Part shown: positions 25,902 through 34,257 of the stretch, in pieces
How positions within the stretch are numbered: the stretch's first letter is position 1
How the letters are laid out: each line of letters begins with the position of its first letter
Source: Streptomyces sp. ATexAB-D23
Lineage (GTDB): Bacteria > Actinomycetota > Actinomycetes > Streptomycetales > Streptomycetaceae
Reading direction: 5' to 3'
DNA: 64,000 nucleotides
Assembly: GCF_000373645.1 (NCBI RefSeq)
Contig: NZ_KB892089.1
Coordinates: forward strand, 124,001-188,000
The notes under the pieces: model-generated
What the model saw: the letters and a program-made list of their open reading frames with translations, nothing else
Told to the model about the DNA's origin: nothing
Databases searched by the model: none
Position numbers and translations under genes: made by a program

Positions 25902-26720
25902 ATGGAGACTTCCCGCAGACCGGATCACGAGCCCGCCGCCCCCGCGCCCGGCGGACCGACGCAGGCGCCCGCAGTACCCGTCCTGGCCGGGCGCACCGCG
26001 CTGGTGACCGGGGCGGCGAGCGGGATCGGACGGGCCTGCGCCCAGGCGCTCGCCGCGGCGGGCGCCCATGTGCACGTGGTGGACCGGGCCGGTGAGGCGG
26101 CCGGGCTCCTGGCCGATGAGATCGGCGGGACGCCCTGGGTGGTGGACCTGTCCGAGCCGGCGGTCGTGGACACCCTGCCGGCCGATGTGGACGTGGTGGT
26201 CAACAACGCGGGGCTCCAGCACGTGGCCCCGGTGCACACGTTCCCGCCGGACCGGTTCGCCCTGATCCAGCGCGTGATGGTGGAGACCCCGTTCCGCGTC
26301 TTGCGCCGGACCCTGCCGGGGATGTACGAACGCGGCTGGGGGCGCGTGGTCAACATCTCGTCGGTGCACGGGCTGCGCGCGAGCCCGTACAAATCGGCCT
26401 ATGTGACGGCCAAGCACGCGTTGGAGGGGCTGAGCAAGGTGGTCGCGCTGGAGGCGGCGGAGCACGGGGTGACGAGCAACTGCGTCTGCCCCGGTTACGT
26501 CCGCACCCCGCTGGTCGAGAACCAGATCGCCGACCAGGCCCGGACGCACGGCATTTCGGAGGAGGAGGTGGTGGAGCGGGTGATGCTGGAGCGCAGTGCG
26601 ATCAAGCGCCTGATCGAGCCGGCGGACGTCGCCGACGCGGTCCTGTGGCTGTGCGGCCCGCGCACCGGTCACATCACCGGCTCCTCGCTCTCCATGGACG
26701 GCGGCTGGACCGCGAACTGA
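25902..26720 (+). CDS. 3-hydroxybutyrate dehydrogenase (SDR)
   Basis: 272 residues with about 30 disordered N-terminal residues. A Rossmann start LVTGAASGIGRACAQAL, then VVNNAGLQHVAPVHTFPPDR, which is the signature of D-3-hydroxybutyrate dehydrogenases, the catalytic Ser in VNISSVHGL and YKSAYVTAKHALEG (Tyr-x3-Lys). It oxidizes 3-hydroxybutyrate to acetoacetate with NAD in the cytoplasm, the step after extracellular depolymerization. Start ATG 25902 was chosen because the frame upstream is not Streptomyces-like protein. Divergent from the depolymerase by 265 bases. Confidence 0.9.
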   Translation: METSRRPDHEPAAPAPGGPTQAPAVPVLAGRTALVTGAASGIGRACAQALAAAGAHVHVVDRAGEAAGLLADEIGGTPWVVDLSEPAVVDTLPADVDVVVNNAGLQHVAPVHTFPPDRFALIQRVMVETPFRVLRRTLPGMYERGWGRVVNISSVHGLRASPYKSAYVTAKHALEGLSKVVALEAAEHGVTSNCVCPGYVRTPLVENQIADQARTHGISEEEVVERVMLERSAIKRLIEPADVADAVLWLCGPRTGHITGSSLSMDGGWTAN

Positions 26721-26755
26721 CCCGCCTGACACACCCCCGAGGAACTCTGGACGCC

Positions 26756-28723
26756 ATGCCTGAACCGCTCCCCTCCGCCGCACCCCACCTCCGGCGCCTG
26801 TTCGACCTGCTGGCCGACGACGCGCCGGCCGAGACGCTGGGGGCGGTCTCCTCGCAGGCCCGGGGGGACGGGGTGCCCGCCGAGGAGCTGGCGGAGGTGG
26901 AGCGGGCGACGGCGACCGCGCTGCGGATCAGGAGTGTGCTGCGCCAGCACCGGCGGCGCGAGCTCCAGCTCACCGCGCTCTTCGACACGGCGGGCGACCT
27001 CGCCGCCTCCCGCGACCTGGACGACGTGCTGAAGGCGATCGTGCGGCGGGCCAGGATGCTGCTGGGCACGGACACCGCGTATCTGACCCTCCCGGACGAG
27101 GAGGCGGGCGACACCTACATGCGGGTGACGGACGGCTCGGTCTCGGTGCTCTTCCAGCGGCTGCGCCTGGAGCTGGGCGAGGGGCTCGGCGGTCTGGTGG
27201 CGCAGACGGCGAGCCCGTACGCGACACCGGACTACCGGACCGACGAGCGCTTCCGCCACACCCGCAACATCAATGCCGGGGTCCTGGACGAGGGCCTGGT
27301 CGCGATCCTGGGCGTGCCGCTGCTGCTGGGTTCCAGCCGGGGCGGTACGGGAAAGGTGATCGGCGTCCTGTTCGCGGCGGACCGGGCGCCCCGGGTCTTC
27401 AGCCCCGACGAGGTCGCCCTGCTCTGCTCGCTGGCCGCGCACGCCGCGATCGCCATCGACACGGCCCGCGCGCTCGCCGACACCACATCGGCCCTCGCCG
27501 ACCTCGCGGAGGCCAACGCGGAACTGGCCGAGGCCAACGCCTCCGTGCGGGCGCACTCGGCGGCCATGCGGCGGGCCGAGGAGTCGCACGACCGGCTCAC
27601 CGACCTGGTGCTGCGCGGCCGGGACGTCAGAGACGTGGGGGCGGCCGTGGCCGGGCTGCTCGGTTCACCGCTGACCATCCACGACCCGGGCGGCCGCCCG
27701 CTGGCCGCGGTCCGCCCGGACGGTACGGGCTTCGCCGCCGACAGCATGGACGCCGGGTGGCTGGCGGAGGCGGCCGAGGAGTCGCGTACGGGGGCGCGGG
27801 CCGTGCACCGCGACGGGCGGGTGGTGTGTGCCGTGCTCGCCGGCCAGGAGCTGCTGGCCGGTCTGGTGCTGCACCGCGGCCGCCCGCTGGACGACTCCGA
27901 CCGGCGGCTGTTCGAGCGGTCGGCGGTGGTGACGGGGCTGCTGTTGCTGCTGCGGCGCACGGTGGCCGAGACGGAGAACCGCATACGCGGCGAGCTGATC
28001 GCCGACCTGCTCACCGACAGCGGCCGCGATCCGGCGGGCCTGGCCGAGCGTGGGCGCAGGCTCGGCATCGACCTGGACCGCCCGCACCTGCTGCTGGTCG
28101 CGGAGACCGAGGCGCGCGAACGGCTGGCGCCCGCCGCGATGCGCTTCCTGTTCGGCGGCGAGAACCAGGGCGTGAGCGCCGAGCACGCGGGCGCCGTGGT
28201 GCTGCTGACCGAGTACGGCGGTACGGGCGCGGGCGCGGCGGCCCGTGCGGCGGCGGCCCAGCTCGGGCAGCTGGCCCAGGCCCCGGTCACGGTGGCCGCC
28301 GCCGGTCCGGCCCGGGGCCCCGAGGAGCTGGCCGCCGCCTACGCGGAGGCGGCGCGCTGTCTGCGGGCGATGGGGGTGCTGGGGCGTGCGGGCGAGGGCG
28401 CGTGCGTGGAGGAGCTGGGCTTCCTGGGCGTGGTGCTGGGCAACGCGCGGGACGTCGACGGGTTCGTGTCGGCGACGCTGGGACCGCTGCTGGAGTACGA
28501 CGCCCAGCGCGGCACGCATCTGGTGCGGACGCTGAGCGCGTACTTCGGCGCGGGCGGCAGCCTGATCCGGGCCAAGGACGAGCTGCATGTGCACGTGAAC
28601 ACGGTGGTGCAGCGCCTGGACCGCATCCAGGTGCTGCTGGGCCGCGACTGGAACGAACCGGACCGGGCGCTGGAACTGCAACTGGCGCTGCGGCTGCATC
28701 TGCTGTCGGGGGCCGGCCGTTAG
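26756..28723 (+). CDS. GAF-domain CdaR/PucR-type transcriptional regulator
   Basis: 655 residues. A short N-terminal helical region, then a GAF domain (residues about 85-235: LLGTDTAYLTLPDEEAGDTY, GGLVAQTASPYATPDY, GVLFAADRAPRVFSPDEVALL), a coiled coil of EANAELAEANAS type, a variable region, and a C-terminal PucR HTH_30 (HLVRTLSAYFGAGGSLIRAK, then HVHVNTVVQRLDRI). These proteins activate nearby catabolic genes. It follows the dehydrogenase by 35 bases, so it likely controls hydroxybutyrate use. Confidence 0.87.
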   Translation: MPEPLPSAAPHLRRLFDLLADDAPAETLGAVSSQARGDGVPAEELAEVERATATALRIRSVLRQHRRRELQLTALFDTAGDLAASRDLDDVLKAIVRRARMLLGTDTAYLTLPDEEAGDTYMRVTDGSVSVLFQRLRLELGEGLGGLVAQTASPYATPDYRTDERFRHTRNINAGVLDEGLVAILGVPLLLGSSRGGTGKVIGVLFAADRAPRVFSPDEVALLCSLAAHAAIAIDTARALADTTSALADLAEANAELAEANASVRAHSAAMRRAEESHDRLTDLVLRGRDVRDVGAAVAGLLGSPLTIHDPGGRPLAAVRPDGTGFAADSMDAGWLAEAAEESRTGARAVHRDGRVVCAVLAGQELLAGLVLHRGRPLDDSDRRLFERSAVVTGLLLLLRRTVAETENRIRGELIADLLTDSGRDPAGLAERGRRLGIDLDRPHLLLVAETEARERLAPAAMRFLFGGENQGVSAEHAGAVVLLTEYGGTGAGAAARAAAAQLGQLAQAPVTVAAAGPARGPEELAAAYAEAARCLRAMGVLGRAGEGACVEELGFLGVVLGNARDVDGFVSATLGPLLEYDAQRGTHLVRTLSAYFGAGGSLIRAKDELHVHVNTVVQRLDRIQVLLGRDWNEPDRALELQLALRLHLLSGAGR

Positions 28724-28757
28724 GGCCTGTCCGGCGGATCTTCGTGGATCAGCCCGC

Positions 28758-28787
28758 GGGGCCCTTCGTTCGGATCGGAAGGGCCCC
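28758..28787. terminator. Bidirectional terminator hairpin
   Basis: A 10-base perfect stem (28758-28767 with 28778-28787) between the convergent regulator and ferredoxin genes. Confidence 0.75.
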
Positions 28788-28793
28788 GGTCCG

Positions 28794-29027
28794 CTACTCC
28801 TCCGGCGGGAACACCACCTCTCCGGTGCCGGCCAGGGTGAGCGTGATCGCCTCGACCGGGCAGCCCTCGGCGGCGGCGAGCACGCGTTCGTTGGCGTCGG
28901 CCTCCGCGTCGACGGGGTGGGACTGGCGGGCGGAGTCCAGCCGGAAGCCGTCCGGCGCGTGGTTCACGCACATCCCCGAGCCGATGCAGACCCCCCGGTC
29001 GACCTCGACGCTCCAGCGGTCCCCCAT
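28794..29027 (-). CDS. Ferredoxin, [3Fe-4S] P450-type
   Basis: 77 residues. C-x5-C in VCIGSGMCVNHAPDGF and a later GCPVEAITL give three cysteines, with Ser where the fourth cluster ligand of a [4Fe-4S] protein would be. This is the pattern of single-cluster ferredoxins that feed cytochromes P450. The ATG overlaps the aldehyde dehydrogenase stop (TGATG), so the two are coupled. No P450 is adjacent, but a CYP125 of the same inferred regulon lies at 45034 and lacks its own ferredoxin. Confidence 0.88.
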   Translation of the reverse strand: MGDRWSVEVDRGVCIGSGMCVNHAPDGFRLDSARQSHPVDAEADANERVLAAAEGCPVEAITLTLAGTGEVVFPPEE

Positions 29028-30490
29028 CAGGCTCCGCTCCCGTATCCGGCGGGCAGATGGATCATCTTGTGCTCGAAGAACTCGCCGTACCCCTCGGGCC
29101 CGAACTCCCGTCCCAGGCCGGAGTTCTTGTAGCCGCCGAACGGGCCGAGCATGTCCAGGCTGAAGGTGTTGACGCTGTACGTGCCCGTCCTGACCCGGCG
29201 GGCGATGTCGATGCCGCGCTCGGTGTCGGCGGTCCAGACGCTGCCGCTGAGCCCGTACTCGGAGTCGTCGGCGATCCGGACGGCCTCCTCCTCGTCCCCG
29301 TACGGCAGCAGGCAGATGACCGGGCCGAAGATCTCCTCGCGGGCGACGCGCATGGAGTTGTCGACGTCGCCGAGGAGCGTGGGCTCGACGTACCAGCCGC
29401 GCTCCTGCGAGGCCGGGCGGCCGCCGCCGGTCAGGAGCTTGGCGCCCTCGTCCTGGCCGATGCGGATGTAGTCCAGGGAGCGCTGCTGCTGGCGGCGGGC
29501 GACGAGCGGGCCGAGTTCGGTGGCGGGGTCGAGCGGGTCGCCCACCTTGAGCGCGCCGGCCGCGGCGGCGAAGGCCTCGGCGCACTCCTCGTACCGGGAG
29601 CGCGGCACGAGGATGCGGGTCTGGGCCACGCACGCCTGTCCGTTGATCATCCAGGCGAAGGGCACGATGCCGGCGACGGCCGCGTCCAGGTCGGCGTCGG
29701 GCAGGATCACGGCGGCGGACTTGCCGCCCAGCTCCAGCGTGACGCGGGTGAGGTTGCGGGAGGCGACCTCCATGACGCGGCGGCCGGCGGCGACGGACCC
29801 GGTGAAGGACACCTTGTCGACGCCCCCGTGCCCCACCAGGTATTCGCTGACCTCGCGGTCGGCGGGCAGGATCGACAGCACGCCTTCGGGCAGCCCGGCC
29901 TCGGCGGCGATCCCGGCCAGCAGGTAGGCGTCCAACGGCGTCTCGGGCGACACCTTCAGGACGGCCGTGCACCCGGCGAGCAGCGCGGGCGCGAGCTTGG
30001 CGGCGGCGGTGAACTGGGGCACGTTCCACGGGACGACGGCCGCGACGACCCCGACCGGCTCCCGGCGTACGAGCAGCGGCCCGAGCGCCCCGTCCCTGCG
30101 CTCCTCGTAGGAGAAGGAGCGGGCGACGGTGAGGGCGGCGTCCCACACCATCATCGCGGCCAGCGCCTGCACCATGACGCTCGACGTGTACGGGGTGCCG
30201 TTCTGCGCGCTGATGACCCGGGCCATCTCCTCGTACCGGGCGGCGAAGGCGTCCTTGATGCGGGTGACGACGGCGATCCGCTCGTCCAGGCTCGTCCTGG
30301 GCCAGGGGCCGTGGTCGAATGCCTGCCGGGCGGCGGCGACGGCCCGGTCGACGTCGGCCTCCGCGGCGTGCGGGACGCGGCCGATGACCTGCTCGGTGTG
30401 CGGCGAGACGACCTCGATGACGTCCCGGCCGAGCGGATCGGCCCACTCCCCGCCGATGAACAGTTTTCCGTGTTCGACAAGCTCGCTCAT
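29027..30490 (-). CDS. Aldehyde dehydrogenase family protein
   Basis: 487 residues, full length. NAD-binding FTGSVAAGRRVMEVASRNL, catalytic Glu in TLELGGKSAAVIL (about residue 260), catalytic Cys in NGQACVAQTRILVPRSR (about 295), and EEIFGPVICLLPYGDEEEA. It oxidizes an aldehyde to the acid. With a P450-type ferredoxin behind it, an alcohol/aldehyde side-chain oxidation step is plausible; in CYP125-type sterol oxidation such an aldehyde arises. The 17-base palindrome 61-77 bases upstream is the likely control site. Confidence 0.92.
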   Translation of the reverse strand: MSELVEHGKLFIGGEWADPLGRDVIEVVSPHTEQVIGRVPHAAEADVDRAVAAARQAFDHGPWPRTSLDERIAVVTRIKDAFAARYEEMARVISAQNGTPYTSSVMVQALAAMMVWDAALTVARSFSYEERRDGALGPLLVRREPVGVVAAVVPWNVPQFTAAAKLAPALLAGCTAVLKVSPETPLDAYLLAGIAAEAGLPEGVLSILPADREVSEYLVGHGGVDKVSFTGSVAAGRRVMEVASRNLTRVTLELGGKSAAVILPDADLDAAVAGIVPFAWMINGQACVAQTRILVPRSRYEECAEAFAAAAGALKVGDPLDPATELGPLVARRQQQRSLDYIRIGQDEGAKLLTGGGRPASQERGWYVEPTLLGDVDNSMRVAREEIFGPVICLLPYGDEEEAVRIADDSEYGLSGSVWTADTERGIDIARRVRTGTYSVNTFSLDMLGPFGGYKNSGLGREFGPEGYGEFFEHKMIHLPAGYGSGA

Positions 30491-30550
30491 GGCTGCTGCC
30501 TTCCGCGACGCGGCACGTGATCCGGCTCGGCGACCCGCCCCGCGACCGAA

Positions 30551-30567
30551 TCTGACTGACAGTCAGA
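30551..30567. promoter_or_regulatory. Palindromic operator TCTGAC-N5-GTCAGA
   Basis: A full 17-base palindrome: 8-base arms around a single central A. It shares arms and spacing with 765-781. It lies 61 bases before the aldehyde dehydrogenase start. Confidence 0.6.
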
Positions 30568-30646
30568 ACTGATACCAGTTCCTGTTGCAGGAGTCCACCC
30601 CGTACACCGCCACCGAAGGGCGGGCGACCGGCCCCGGGGCTCCCGC

Positions 30647-30660
30647 TGCAACAAGTTCTC
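30647..30660. promoter_or_regulatory. KstR-like operator, 7 of 8 fixed positions
   Basis: TGCAACAAGTTCTC matches TNNAACNNGTTNNA except for the last base. It lies 70 bases before the MBL-fold hydrolase start. A single mismatch is tolerated in known KstR sites, but chance is also possible. Confidence 0.4.
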
Positions 30661-30729
30661 GTTACAGTGGGCGTGGCGCGTCGTGGTCGCAGCCGGACGC
30701 CGCCGATACCGCGCAGAGATGGGGAGTCC

Positions 30730-31770
30730 ATGACGCAGGTGATCAATCACGGTGGCGGTGTCCACAGCATCAAGGTCCCCATCCCGGACAACCCACTGGG
30801 CCACACCCTGGTCCACCTCCTGGACACCGACCGCGGACCGGTCCTGATCGACACCGGCTGGGACGACCCGGAGGCATGGGACACCCTCACGGCGGGCCTG
30901 GCCTCCGTGGGCGTGGACGTGGCGGACATCCACGGCGTGGTGATCACCCACCACCACCCCGACCACCACGGCCTCTCCGGGCAGGTCCGCGAGGCTTCCG
31001 GTGCCTGGATCGCGATGCACGCGGCGGACACGGCGATCGTGCGCCGCACCCGCGAGTCGGAGCCCGGCAGCTGGCTGTCGTACCTGGCGGCGAAGCTGAC
31101 GGCGGTCGGCGCCCCCGGGGACCACATCGCCCCGCTGCTGGCCGCCCGCGAGCAGGGCGGCCGCATGCGCACCCTGCCGGGACTGCGGGCCGCGCTCCCG
31201 GACCGCGAGATCGTGCCGGGCGAACTCCTGGACCTCGCGGGCCGCTCGCTGCGCGCGATCTGGACCCCGGGCCACACCCCCGGCCACGTCTGCCTGCACC
31301 TGGAGGAGGAGCACCCGGCGAACCTCCCCGGCCGGGGCCGCCTCTTCTCCGGCGACCACCTGCTCCCCGGCATCAGCCCGCACGTGGGCCTGTACGAGGA
31401 CCCGGACGACGCGACGGTCACCGACCCGCTCGGCGACTACCTCGACTCGCTGGAACGCATCGGCCGGCTGGGCGCGTCCGAGGTGCTGCCCGCCCATCAG
31501 CACGCCTTCGCGGACGCGGCGGGCCGGGTCCGCGAGCTGCTGGACCACCACGAGGAGCGCCTGACGGGGCTGCTCGCCCTCCTCGCCGAACCGCTCACCC
31601 CGTGGCAGCTGGCGGAGCGCATGGAGTGGAACCGCCCCTGGGCGCAGATCCCCCACGGCTCCCGGAACATCGCCGTTTCGGAGGCCGAGGCGCATCTGCG
31701 GCGGCTGGTGAAGCTGGGCCGGGCCGAGGCGGTGGCGGGGAGCGAGCCGGTGACGTACGTGGCGGTGTGA
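30730..31770 (+). CDS. MBL-fold metallo-hydrolase
   Basis: 346 residues. The zinc motif THHHPDHHGLSG (H-x-H-x-D-H, near residue 78), TPGHTPGHVCLHLEEE (His near 184) and LFSGDHLLPGISPHVGLY (bridging Asp) are complete. The C-terminal 80 residues (LTGLLALLAEPLTPWQLAERM) resemble the winged helical tail of glyoxalase II-like or LACTB2-like hydrolases. Some of these cleave acyl-CoA or lactone bonds. ATG 30730 follows GGGAG. Divergent from the aldehyde dehydrogenase, with two candidate operators between. Confidence 0.87.
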   Translation: MTQVINHGGGVHSIKVPIPDNPLGHTLVHLLDTDRGPVLIDTGWDDPEAWDTLTAGLASVGVDVADIHGVVITHHHPDHHGLSGQVREASGAWIAMHAADTAIVRRTRESEPGSWLSYLAAKLTAVGAPGDHIAPLLAAREQGGRMRTLPGLRAALPDREIVPGELLDLAGRSLRAIWTPGHTPGHVCLHLEEEHPANLPGRGRLFSGDHLLPGISPHVGLYEDPDDATVTDPLGDYLDSLERIGRLGASEVLPAHQHAFADAAGRVRELLDHHEERLTGLLALLAEPLTPWQLAERMEWNRPWAQIPHGSRNIAVSEAEAHLRRLVKLGRAEAVAGSEPVTYVAV

Positions 31771-31776
31771 CGGGGA

Positions 31777-31798
31777 GCGGGCCCGGTCACGGGCCCGC
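31777..31798 (+). terminator. Hairpin terminator after the MBL gene
   Basis: A perfect 9-base stem (31777-31785 with 31790-31798) with a 4-base loop, six bases after the stop. Confidence 0.75.
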
Positions 31799-31827
31799 GG
31801 TACCGACGGGGACTCCGGCGAGGGGAC

Positions 31828-31877
31828 GCGGTACCGGCGGGGGGACGCCGGCGCGGTACCGGCGGGGGGACGCCGGC
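31828..31877. repeat. Two exact tandem copies of a 25-base unit
   Basis: Positions 31828-31852 and 31853-31877 are identical. A degenerate copy starts at about 31797, and a partial one follows at 31878. The block lies in the 223-base gap between the MBL and glycosyltransferase genes. I see no open frame across it. Confidence 0.85.
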
Positions 31878-31993
31878 GGGGGGACGCGCCCTCCCCTCAC
31901 CTGGTACAACACCCCCGTACAACGCTTCAGCGGGCTCGGGAGTCATCCTTGTCCGACCCCCGCGACCCAGCACTTCACCTGGAGTTCCCGAAA

Positions 31994-34216
31994 ATGCCCC
32001 GTTTCAGCATTGTCATCCCTGTGTTCAAGGTTCAGGGATACCTTCACGAGTGCCTGGACTCGGTCCTGGGGCAGTCGTTCCGGGACATCGAAGTGATCGC
32101 CGTCGACGACTGCTCCCCGGACGCCTGCGGGGCGATCATCGACGAGTACGCGGCCCGCGACGCCCGTGTCGAGGCGGTGCACCTGCCCGAGAACGTGGGC
32201 CTGGGGCGGGCGCGGAACGCGGGGCTGGGACACGCGCGGGGCGACTACGTCCTCTTCCTCGACAGTGACGACGCCTACGCCCCCGGCCTGCTCCAGGCGC
32301 TCGCGGACCGGCTCGACGCGGTGGGTGAGCTGGACATCCTCGTCTTCGACCACGTGCGCACCCACTGGTACGGCAGGGGCCCGCGCAGCCAGACCGCGGA
32401 CCTGGTCGCGCGCGCGGGCACGGACGTCTTCCGCGTCGAGGACCGGCCCGAGTTCATCGAGCTGTTCCTGGTGGCCTGGAACAAGGCGTTCCGCCGCGAG
32501 TTCTTCCTGAAGGAGGGCTTCCAGTACGCGCCAGGACTGTACGAGGACGCGCCGGTTTCCCACCTGGCGATGGTCACGGCCGAGCGCATCGGCTGCCTGG
32601 ACCGGGTCGGTGTCGAGTACCGCCAGCGCCGCCACGGCGCGATCACGAAGACGCCGGGCCGCAGGCACTTCGACATCTTCGCGCAGTACGAGGGGCTGTT
32701 CGCCGCCCTCGCCGAGCGCCCCGGACTGGCCTGGGCCCAGAGGCTGCTGTTCGAGCGGGCCATGGACCACATGCTGTTCGTGATCAAGCGCCCCGACCGG
32801 GTGCAGGCCGGCGACCGCAAGGAATTCTTCGCCCTCACCGCGGACTTCTACGCGAAGCACGTCCCGGCGGGTTTCACGCCGCCGGGCGGGGCGGTCGGGG
32901 CCGCCATGCGCGCCCTGGCCAAGCGGTCGTTCAGCACCTACCGGGCGGCCGAGTTCGCCGTGCGGGTCAGGAGAAGGGGCCCGAAGAAGGCCGTCAGGAT
33001 CACGGACGCGGCGAGCAGGCGGGCGTCTGCGGGCCTGTACACCGTGCACCGCCGGCGCCCCCTGGATCCGGACCTCGCCGTCTACACCTCGTACGGGAAC
33101 GGGCTGCCCTCCTGCAACCCGCTGGCGGTCTTCGAGAAGGCCAGGGAGCTGGCCCCGCGGGTGCGCGGTGTGTGGCTGGTGCGCGAGGAGTTGGCCCCCG
33201 AGGTGCCCGAGGGCATCGACCACGTGGTCCGCGGGTCGCGCCGCTACTGGGAGGTGATGGCCCGCGCCACGTATTTCGTGAGCAACGAAGACTTCCCGGA
33301 CGGCATCGTCAAGCGCCCGGGGCAGGTCTACGCGCAGACACACCACGGCACCCCGCTCAAGCGCATGGGCCTGGACCGCAAGGCCCATCCCGCCGCCGCC
33401 CGGAACATCGACTTCGGCCGTCTTCTGGAGCGGGTGGACCAGTGGGATCTCAGCGTCTCCGCCAACCAGCACTCCACCGCGCAGTGGGAGCGCGTCTACC
33501 CCGGCGCCTTCGAGTCCCTGGCCACGGGCTATCCGCGCAATGACCGCTACTACACCGCCGGCGCCGAGGACGTCGCCGCCGCCCGTGACCGGCTGGGCAT
33601 CCCGGCCGGGAAGACCGCCCTGCTGTACGCGCCGACCCACCGCGACTACCGCAAGGAGTGGACGCCTCCCTTCGACCCGGCGCGGCTGGCCGAGACGCTG
33701 GGCGAGGACTTCGTCCTGCTGGTCCGGCCCCATCGCCTGGACAGCGGGAGCCCGCTGCCGGCCGAACTCGCCGGGCACGACCGCGTGATCGACGTGTCCC
33801 GTCACCCGTCGGTCGAGGAGCTCTGCCTCGCGGCGGACGCGCTCGTCACGGACTACTCGTCCGTCGTCTTCGACTACGCCAACCTCGACCGCCCGATCGT
33901 CGTCCACGCCGACGACTGGGCGACCTACTCGCACGTGCGCGGGGTCACCTTCGACCTGCTCTCCGGTCTCCCCGGCGACACCCCCGGGCCCGTGACGGCC
34001 ACCGAGGAGGAGCTCGCCGACGTCTTCCTCAGCGGTCGCTGGCGCGGCCCCGAGTCCACGGCGCTGCGGGCCGCCTTCCGTGAGCGCTTCTGCCAGTACG
34101 ACGACGGGCACGCCGCCGAGCGCGTCGTGCGCCGCCTCTTCCTCTCCCAGGACCCGGGCCCCGCACCGGTCCCGCTCGCGGAGCGCACCCCGGCGCCCGC
34201 GCCCGGTACGGCGTAG
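31994..34216 (+). CDS. Bifunctional GT2 glycosyltransferase / CDP-glycerol glycerophosphotransferase (TagF-like)
   Basis: 740 residues. N-terminal GT2 domain (1-230): FSIVIPVFKVQGYLHECLDS, VIAVDDCSPDACGAII and the DxD-like FLDSDDAYAPG. C-terminal domain (about 370-730) of the TagB/TagF family: YAQTHHGTPLKRMGLDR, LLYAPTHRDYRKEW, LLVRPHRLDSGS, and ALVTDYSSVVFDYANLDRPI, which bear the catalytic His residues. It should add sugar and glycerol phosphate units to a teichoic-acid-like wall polymer at the inner membrane face. GGAG lies nine bases before ATG 31994. Monocistronic by spacing. Confidence 0.9.
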   Translation: MPRFSIVIPVFKVQGYLHECLDSVLGQSFRDIEVIAVDDCSPDACGAIIDEYAARDARVEAVHLPENVGLGRARNAGLGHARGDYVLFLDSDDAYAPGLLQALADRLDAVGELDILVFDHVRTHWYGRGPRSQTADLVARAGTDVFRVEDRPEFIELFLVAWNKAFRREFFLKEGFQYAPGLYEDAPVSHLAMVTAERIGCLDRVGVEYRQRRHGAITKTPGRRHFDIFAQYEGLFAALAERPGLAWAQRLLFERAMDHMLFVIKRPDRVQAGDRKEFFALTADFYAKHVPAGFTPPGGAVGAAMRALAKRSFSTYRAAEFAVRVRRRGPKKAVRITDAASRRASAGLYTVHRRRPLDPDLAVYTSYGNGLPSCNPLAVFEKARELAPRVRGVWLVREELAPEVPEGIDHVVRGSRRYWEVMARATYFVSNEDFPDGIVKRPGQVYAQTHHGTPLKRMGLDRKAHPAAARNIDFGRLLERVDQWDLSVSANQHSTAQWERVYPGAFESLATGYPRNDRYYTAGAEDVAAARDRLGIPAGKTALLYAPTHRDYRKEWTPPFDPARLAETLGEDFVLLVRPHRLDSGSPLPAELAGHDRVIDVSRHPSVEELCLAADALVTDYSSVVFDYANLDRPIVVHADDWATYSHVRGVTFDLLSGLPGDTPGPVTATEEELADVFLSGRWRGPESTALRAAFRERFCQYDDGHAAERVVRRLFLSQDPGPAPVPLAERTPAPAPGTA

Positions 34217-34257
34217 GGCGGGGTTCTCCCCGGTCGGCCGGGTGCGGGCGGCGGTGC

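Noticed and set aside
30572..30592. A further KstR half-site in CCAGTTCCTGTTGCAGG
   Set aside because: The order and spacing of AAC and GTT do not match the motif on either strand.
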